Shown here: piece by piece, positions 59,673-64,000 of the stretch
Position numbering within the stretch: position 1 is the first letter of the stretch
Layout of the letters: every line of letters begins with the position of its first letter
Origin: Candidatus Ribeiella danica
GTDB taxonomy: Bacteria; Chloroflexota; Chloroflexia; Chloroflexales; Roseiflexaceae
DNA: 64,000 nt
Assembly: GCA_016717335.1 (NCBI GenBank)
Contig: JADKFS010000011.1
Coordinates: 256,649-320,648, forward strand
Reading direction: 5' to 3'
Program-made: the position numbers and the translations under genes
The notes under the pieces: model-generated
What the model was told of the DNA's origin: nothing
Databases searched by the model: none
Seen by the model: the letters and a program-made list of their open reading frames with translations, nothing else

Positions 59673-60161
59673 ATGGATCCACGTGGCTTTGAAGACTCGA
59701 GCGCCGAGCTGGAGCGCCTGGCCGAGGAGCAGATCAACGACCTCGACAGCACCGGCGAGGAGCGCTCGCGCCGCGGCAAGGAGCGCCGCGAGCGTGTTCT
59801 GTTGCTCTACGGCCAGGGCGCCCTGCGCTCGGCACAGGATAACTACCACGGCGCCCTGATCATGCTCTACGGTGATGACGTGGCCCACTTCGAGCTCGCG
59901 CGGACCTTTGCCAAGCGCGCCACGGTGCTGGGCGAGCCGCGCGCCTGGTCGGTCGTGGCGGCGGCCTGGGATCGCTCGCTGCTCGGGCGCGGCCAGCCGC
60001 AGCGCTTCGGGACACAGTTCATCCGCGAGAACGGTCGCTGGTCGCTCGGCCGGATCGACACGCGTGTGACCGACCACCAGCGCGCTCTCTACGGCGTGCC
60101 GCCGCTGTGGGTGCAGCAGCAGAACGTCGAGCAGCTTCAGCAGCGCGAGGAGGAGCGATAG
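59673..60161 (+). CDS. DUF6624-like protein
   Basis: 162 residues from ATG 59673, with GGAGG 8 bp upstream. A charged helical N-terminus (SAELERLAEEQINDLDS) precedes the segment DNYHGALIMLYGDDVAHFELA, LGEPRAWSVVAAAWDRSLL and QPQRFGTQF, which matches the DUF6624 pattern of histidine-containing helical repeat plus GTQ. Soluble, function unknown. Directly abuts the next gene (stop 60161, ATG 60162). Confidence 0.82.
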   Translation: MDPRGFEDSSAELERLAEEQINDLDSTGEERSRRGKERRERVLLLYGQGALRSAQDNYHGALIMLYGDDVAHFELARTFAKRATVLGEPRAWSVVAAAWDRSLLGRGQPQRFGTQFIRENGRWSLGRIDTRVTDHQRALYGVPPLWVQQQNVEQLQQREEER

Positions 60162-60770
60162 ATGATTCGCTGCGCCAACTGCGATGCCGAGATCCCCGAG
60201 GGCGGCCAGTTCTGCGTCGAGTGCGGCGCGCCGGTGCCCCAGGCATCGGCGGCACCCGCCCGCGCCGCCCTTGGCCCAACCGAGCGCCTCGCACGGGCGG
60301 CCGGGCCGGCCTGCCCGTCCTGCGGCACGCCGAACCCGCCCGGCGCGGTCTTCTGCGTGGCGTGCGGGCGCGCGATCGAGGACCGGCCGGCAGCCGCGGC
60401 GGCGCCCATAGCCCCGGCTCTCTCGACGCCGCCACCGGCGCCGGTGGTGGCCGCGCCGCCCCCGCGCCGGGCCGGCCGGCGCGGAGACCAGGCGATGTGG
60501 AGCGGCGTCGGCGGCGGGCTGTTCCTGATCGGCCTGGCGGTGCTGTTCTTTACAGGCTGGTGGTGGCCGGGCATTCTCGTCCTGATCGGCATCAGCTCGC
60601 TGGTCGGCAGCCTCGCTGCAGGCCAGCCGCTCTGGGTCGGGCTCCAGGGCTCGCTCTGGATGTTCGGCATCGCGGCGCTGGCCGCAACCGGCTGGTGGTG
60701 GCCGGGCATTCTCGTGCTCGTCGGTTTGAGCGCGATCCTCGGATCGATCGCGCGGCCGAAATTTGGCTAG
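60162..60770 (+). CDS. Double zinc-ribbon membrane protein
   Basis: 202 residues. Two zinc ribbons: CANCDAEIPEGGQFCVECG at the N-terminus and CPSCGTPNPPGAVFCVACG at about 51-69, each with two CxxC pairs. A Pro/Ala linker leads to two membrane-spanning repeats that share the motif GWWWPGILVL. Such zinc-ribbon plus membrane proteins are common and of unknown role, often in envelope sensing. Second gene of a short operon. Confidence 0.85.
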   Translation: MIRCANCDAEIPEGGQFCVECGAPVPQASAAPARAALGPTERLARAAGPACPSCGTPNPPGAVFCVACGRAIEDRPAAAAAPIAPALSTPPPAPVVAAPPPRRAGRRGDQAMWSGVGGGLFLIGLAVLFFTGWWWPGILVLIGISSLVGSLAAGQPLWVGLQGSLWMFGIAALAATGWWWPGILVLVGLSAILGSIARPKFG

Positions 60771-60834
60771 ATCGCTCTAGCCAGCGTCTCTGCTCAATCC
60801 CGTCAAATGTCGTCGCACACAAAGGAGGCACACA

Positions 60835-60945
60835 GTGGACATGTTCATCAACATCCGATTCCTGGTCACAGTGTCGATCGTCCTGCTCCCGCTGGCCGTC
60901 CTGGCGTTCCTGGTCTTGACCAACTTGACGCAGGATCAGGAGTAG
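60835..60945 (+). CDS. 36-residue single-span membrane protein
   Basis: Starts at GTG 60835, 6 bp after a strong AAAGGAGG site; ATG 60841 is the alternative. Sequence MDMFINIRFLVTVSIVLLPL then VLAFLVLTNLTQDQE: one hydrophobic helix and a short acidic tail. Lies 64 bp after the zinc-ribbon gene on the same strand. The ribosome binding site and clean membrane segment make it a credible small protein; no function known. Confidence 0.65.
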   Translation: MDMFINIRFLVTVSIVLLPLAVLAFLVLTNLTQDQE

Positions 60946-61241
60946 TCGCTCCGGTATCGGGGCAGCTGCCCCACTCTCCCAACGGTTGGCGCTGTCGTGC
61001 GGTCGCACGACAGCGCCATTCATTTGCCCCTGCGGGGCTGGTGTTGTTCAGGGGGCGCTGATGCGCCGCAGGCCCTCACCCCCCTACCCCCCTCTCCCGT
61101 CGCCACGGGAGAGGGGGATTCTTGGTTAGTGCTGGGGTTTCGGCGAAGCCGAAACCCCAGCACTAACCAAATTTTACCCCCGCCCCTAGCAGGGGCGGGG
61201 GCAGGGGGTGGGGTGATAGGGTGCATCCGCAGGGGCCCGGA
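60946..61241. other. Intergenic gap dominated by palindromic element C
   Basis: Between convergent genes. Besides element C (61072-61215) it has a GGCGCTGTCGTGCG / CGCACGACAGCGCC-type hairpin at about 60988-61017 that could terminate the small-protein operon. No gene seen. Confidence 0.6.
61072..61215. repeat. Nested palindromic element, copy C (most complete)
   Basis: Left end CCCTCACCCCCCTACCCCCC with CTCTCCCG/CGGGAGAG hairpin and ATTCTTG; core palindrome 61122-61170 with perfect 23-bp arms (starting TTGGTTAGTGCTGGGGTTTC) and a GAA loop; right end AAATTTTACCCCCGCCCCTA with GCCCCTAGCAGGGGC hairpin and GCAGGGGGTGGGG. Reference copy for the family. Confidence 0.9.
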
Positions 61242-62519
61242 TCAGCCGTACGGCAGCACCAGCAGAATCGTCTCCATCTCCTCGCGCGTCAGCCCGCCGT
61301 GCGAGCCGTAGAACTTCTGCTCGAACACGTCCTGCTCGTACCACCAGACCGACTCGCCGACGTAGGGCAGGATCACCAGGTCGCCAACCCGGCTCAGGAA
61401 CACCGGCGCGGGCGGCAGCGGCCCAAAGAACTCCTGCGCGATCAGATCCGCGACGCGGTAGACTTCGGCCCGGCCGTCGAGCGCGCGCTCCAGGTACGCG
61501 TGCGCCTCGTCCAGGTACTCGCCCCGGACGTGCAGGAACAGGTCGCGGCTCGACCCGGCCGGCACCAGCGGGCGCCCGGCCTGGTTGGTCTCGAGGAAGT
61601 CGCGGACCTGCGGAAACTGGTGGTTCAGGTAGATCGTCGTGGCCGGGTCGATCGCCACCTGCCCGTGGTCGGCCGTAACCAGCAGCAGCGTGCGGCCCTT
61701 GCGGCGCGCGAGATCGCGGTGGAAGATCAGCTCCAGCGAGGCCAGGAGCACCTCGATCTCGGCGGCCACCTGCGGCGACTCGGGCCCGTAGTGGTGGCAG
61801 ATCGCGTCGATGCTGTCGACGTACAGGAAGTAGTAGGTCTTGCGCTGCTGGCGCTCGAGCAGCTGCGCCAGGTTCACCAGCGCCTCCGGCACGGTTCGGT
61901 AGGGCACCACCCGCGCGCCTTTGGTCACGATCCCGGTGTACGGCGAGTACGCATAGGTCTGGTGCTGCATGATGATCGCGTCGACATCCTGCTGCCGCAT
62001 GTCCTGGTAGAGCGTCTGCGAGGGGTAGAGCGACGCAGGGTCGATATTCGTCCGCGAGAGCGTGTTGCGCTTGACGTCGCCCGCGAACGAGAACAGCAGC
62101 GGGGCGATCAGCGCGCGCAGCCGCGGCTCGTAGTAGAACCACTCGTAGACGCCGCTCTGGCCGACCGGCAGCCCCGTGTGAATCGTGGTCACATGCGCCG
62201 CGGTGGTGGAGGGGAACTGTGAGGTGAGCTTGCACACCAGCCCCTCGTCGGCGATCCGGCGCAGGAAGGGCGAGCGCTCGCGGTACTGGTCGAAGAAGCG
62301 CCAGCCAAACGCGTCGACGAACAGCAGGATGACGGTGTCGTACTTCTGGTACAGGTCGTCGCGCGGGCCGAACGGCACGCCGCGCTTATCGCTGTCGGTC
62401 AGGCAGTAGCGGATCGTCTGCGGGATCTGCGAGAAGCCGTAGGTATCGTAGATCGGGCGTATAAAGTGCGGGTTGAACTGGGCCGCGTCGACAGCCTTCA
62501 GCGATTCCGCGTTGATCAT
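61242..62519 (-). CDS. Alkaline-phosphatase-superfamily phosphodiesterase/nucleotide pyrophosphatase-like
   Basis: 425 residues. Metal and catalytic segments: ILLFVDAFGWRFFD (first metal Asp), the nucleophile Thr in FPSTTAAHVTTIHTG, YVDSIDAICHHYGPES (Asp/His), TADHGQ (Asp-His) and the final His in GSHGGLT. Family members hydrolyse nucleotide or phospholipid phosphodiesters. No signal peptide, so probably cytosolic. 24 bp upstream of it on the same strand is a HAD-like gene. Confidence 0.9.
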   Translation of the reverse strand: MINAESLKAVDAAQFNPHFIRPIYDTYGFSQIPQTIRYCLTDSDKRGVPFGPRDDLYQKYDTVILLFVDAFGWRFFDQYRERSPFLRRIADEGLVCKLTSQFPSTTAAHVTTIHTGLPVGQSGVYEWFYYEPRLRALIAPLLFSFAGDVKRNTLSRTNIDPASLYPSQTLYQDMRQQDVDAIIMQHQTYAYSPYTGIVTKGARVVPYRTVPEALVNLAQLLERQQRKTYYFLYVDSIDAICHHYGPESPQVAAEIEVLLASLELIFHRDLARRKGRTLLLVTADHGQVAIDPATTIYLNHQFPQVRDFLETNQAGRPLVPAGSSRDLFLHVRGEYLDEAHAYLERALDGRAEVYRVADLIAQEFFGPLPPAPVFLSRVGDLVILPYVGESVWWYEQDVFEQKFYGSHGGLTREEMETILLVLPYG

Positions 62520-62543
62520 CCGGCGCTCCTTCTCGTACGCAGC

Positions 62544-63050
62544 TCAACGTTCAAGCTCGGCCCATTCTAGCAGATATTTGGTGATCTCCGCGTTCAGCCC
62601 GGTCTCGGCGACGTCGACCAGCCAGGTGCGGCGGCCGCGCGCGAGCCGCCCGGCCGCCCAGGCGTGCGCCTCGGGCGTGAAGCCGTCCTCGACCCAGGCG
62701 ACCGCGCCGGGCCACGGGTCGAGCGCCCGCGCCACCGCGCGCGCCTTCCAGTCGGGCCGCAGCGACTCGCCGGGGGCCGGCTCGATCAGCGGGCGCGGCG
62801 CGAGCCCCCAGGCCGTCGCGGCGTCGATCGCCAGCAGCTCGCCCCACAGCGAGCACCAGATCAGGTAGTACGCCTGGTCGAGGGCCGCGAGCCAGTCCGC
62901 CAGGCCCGGCAGCAGCCTGATGGCGGGCAGGTGCGGCGCGACGCGGGTCTCGCGCGCGAGCGAGCACTGGAAGACGTTGATCACGCCGTCGACGTCCAGC
63001 AGCAGCGCTGGCCGGTCGCTCGGCAGCTCAAGCACGGGTCTGTCGGGCAT
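62544..63050 (-). CDS. HAD-like hydrolase domain protein
   Basis: 168 residues from ATG 63050. HAD motif I is clear: ALLLDVDGVIN; a motif II-like CSLWGE and a C-terminal acidic WVEDGFTPEA are in place. This resembles the compact HAD domain found in Swiss-army-knife RNA repair proteins and in stand-alone secondary hydrolases. Stops 24 bp before the phosphodiesterase start; likely the same operon. Substrate unknown. Confidence 0.82.
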   Translation of the reverse strand: MPDRPVLELPSDRPALLLDVDGVINVFQCSLARETRVAPHLPAIRLLPGLADWLAALDQAYYLIWCSLWGELLAIDAATAWGLAPRPLIEPAPGESLRPDWKARAVARALDPWPGAVAWVEDGFTPEAHAWAAGRLARGRRTWLVDVAETGLNAEITKYLLEWAELER

Positions 63051-63149
63051 GGCAATAGCTCCGCTTGCGATCCCGCTCGCGCCAGGGAGCGGGAGGGGGG
63101 GGACTACGAAGGAAGGGCTGCGGCGTCGGCTGCGCACGTCCTGGGAGCG

Positions 63150-63749
63150 TCAGCGCGACAGCGTAAAGTAGGCCCAGGTCCACCAGCGGCCGTCCCGCCA
63201 GCGCAGGTGGGCCTTGCCGAGGTACAGGTCCTGGTCGATCTGCACCACGTCATCGGCCACGCGGCGCACAATCAGCCGCGGATTGGTGGGCAGATCGTAG
63301 TCGAGCCGCAGCGCCCGCCGATCCGGATCGGCCAGGCCGGGCGCGAGGTAGGTGCGGAAGGGAAAGCCGCGGCATGCGGTCGGCCCGTCGTCGACATAGC
63401 CGTGGTAGCGCGGCCAGATCAGGCGCAGCGGCGCGAGCGCCTCGCGGCGCAGCACATTATCGCCGCCCGAATCGACCGCGTCGAAGGTCTTGCCGAGCCA
63501 GGGCCGCCAGGTTGCGGCAAGCGCCTCGGCAAGCTGGGTCAGGCCCGGGGCGACGACGAAGGCGACGAACGCGCCGACGTAGCGCCCGTCCAGCGGCGCG
63601 AGCGGCGGCGCGCCATCCCGAAAGATCTGGTTCAGCCGGGCCTGGCCGCGTCGGCGATCCTGCCACAGCAGATCGCGCGCGGCAAGCAGCTGCGCGGCGA
63701 CCTTGCGCCGCTCGACCGGCCGGCGTGGGGAGGCAGACAACGTGCGCAT
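63150..63749 (-). CDS. Conserved hypothetical protein
   Basis: 199 residues. No family name recognised. Well-patterned sequence suggesting a folded soluble enzyme or binding protein: LDGRYVGAFVAF, WRPWLGKTFDA, GDNVL, IWPRYHGYVDDG, FPFRTYLAPGLADPDR, LRLDYDLPTNP, QIDQDLYLGKAHLRW and YFTLSR at the C-terminus. Similar unnamed proteins with KTF and YLGKA motifs are known in other bacteria. Upstream of the HAD gene on the same strand, gap about 100 bp. Confidence 0.75.
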   Translation of the reverse strand: MRTLSASPRRPVERRKVAAQLLAARDLLWQDRRRGQARLNQIFRDGAPPLAPLDGRYVGAFVAFVVAPGLTQLAEALAATWRPWLGKTFDAVDSGGDNVLRREALAPLRLIWPRYHGYVDDGPTACRGFPFRTYLAPGLADPDRRALRLDYDLPTNPRLIVRRVADDVVQIDQDLYLGKAHLRWRDGRWWTWAYFTLSR

Positions 63750-64000
63750 GACCCATGGCTCCTCTTGACACGTCTCATTTTACCGCATGCTATGCGATAG
63801 TGGGGCGTAATTCGGGCTGCTGCAAAGAGTGTGCCAGCAGGCGGTCGCCTACCTCGCGGCGGTGCGCCCGACCACCCTTGTGCCAGCCAGGGGCGGGAGT
63901 AAAATCTGGCACCAGACAAGAACCCCCTCTCCCAGGCGCGAGAGAGGGGGCAGGGGGGTGAGGGCCGGCAGCGCAGCCGCAGCCTACTCGAGCGCCGCCA
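63750..64000. other. Intergenic end of window with palindromic element E
   Basis: No gene seen. Contains element copy E at 63880-63968; the rest is unremarkable apart from a small A/T-rich patch (63770-63815) that may hold the promoter of the minus-strand hypothetical gene. Confidence 0.6.
63880..63968. repeat. Nested palindromic element, copy E (short core)
   Basis: Reverse orientation: AGCCAGGGGCGGGAGTAAAA, core palindrome TCTGGCACCAGA (63906-63917), then CAAGAACCCCCTCTCCC with hairpin and GGGGGGTGAGGGC. Same ends as copies B and C. Confidence 0.8.

Overview
This is a GC-rich chromosomal window (average clearly above 60% GC) from a free-living bacterium, most likely a filamentous Chloroflexota of the Chloroflexia/Roseiflexus-Kouleothrix kind. 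That placement is an inference from the large LAL/BTAD-type regulators, gene content and the style of the intergenic repeats; there is no rRNA or marker gene here to prove it. No tRNA, rRNA, transposase, phage gene or CRISPR array was recognised.

Region 1 (1-15.5 kb, all plus strand) is a lipid or polyketide locus: an acyl-CoA dehydrogenase (5' end outside the window), a single 3115-residue iterative megasynthase (KS-AT-KS-5xACP-KR-DH, related to PUFA/secondary-lipid synthases), an Sfp-type phosphopantetheinyl transferase, and a three-gene acyl-CoA carboxylase (carboxyltransferase, biotin carboxylase, biotin carrier). Together they could supply malonyl-CoA, activate the carrier domains and build an acyl chain. 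All five carrier domains have Thr instead of Ser at the pantetheine site.

Region 2 (15.7-29 kb) holds a histidyl-tRNA synthetase-like gene, a minus-strand group of flavin monooxygenase, alpha/beta hydrolase and YCII protein, a 922-residue LuxR-type ATPase regulator divergent from a DUF2807 lipoprotein and a membrane M28 peptidase, a decayed oligopeptide-binding-protein gene, a metallophosphoesterase and an NAD-dependent epimerase. Region 3 (29.5-40 kb) holds a secreted beta-helix protein, PhoU, a YHS protein, an isoaspartyl peptidase, a CDP-alcohol phosphatidyltransferase, a membrane Fe-S oxidoreductase, a MOSC protein and a double-domain amidase. Region 4 (40-53 kb) has a C-terminally truncated PEP-utilising-enzyme-like gene, a BTAD regulator, heme A synthase, GlmS, a Ser/Thr kinase, and a membrane-fusion protein with a DUF5666-like partner. 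Region 5 (53-64 kb) has a two-component pair, a GH127 glycosidase overlapping a sugar kinase, a PlsC acyltransferase, a DUF6624/zinc-ribbon/36-residue membrane protein trio, a phosphodiesterase, a HAD protein and a conserved hypothetical gene.

The most unusual property is the repeat content. Heptamer/octamer tandem arrays fill many intergenic gaps, and related repeat words also lie in frame inside interdomain linkers of the megasynthase, the phosphopantetheinyl transferase and the LAL regulator. A second family, seen five or six times, has conserved G/C-rich hairpin ends around a different palindrome in each copy (up to 23-bp perfect arms). A third family of about 70 bp bounded by GCATGCCC/GGGCATG occurs three times, always upstream of a plus-strand gene.
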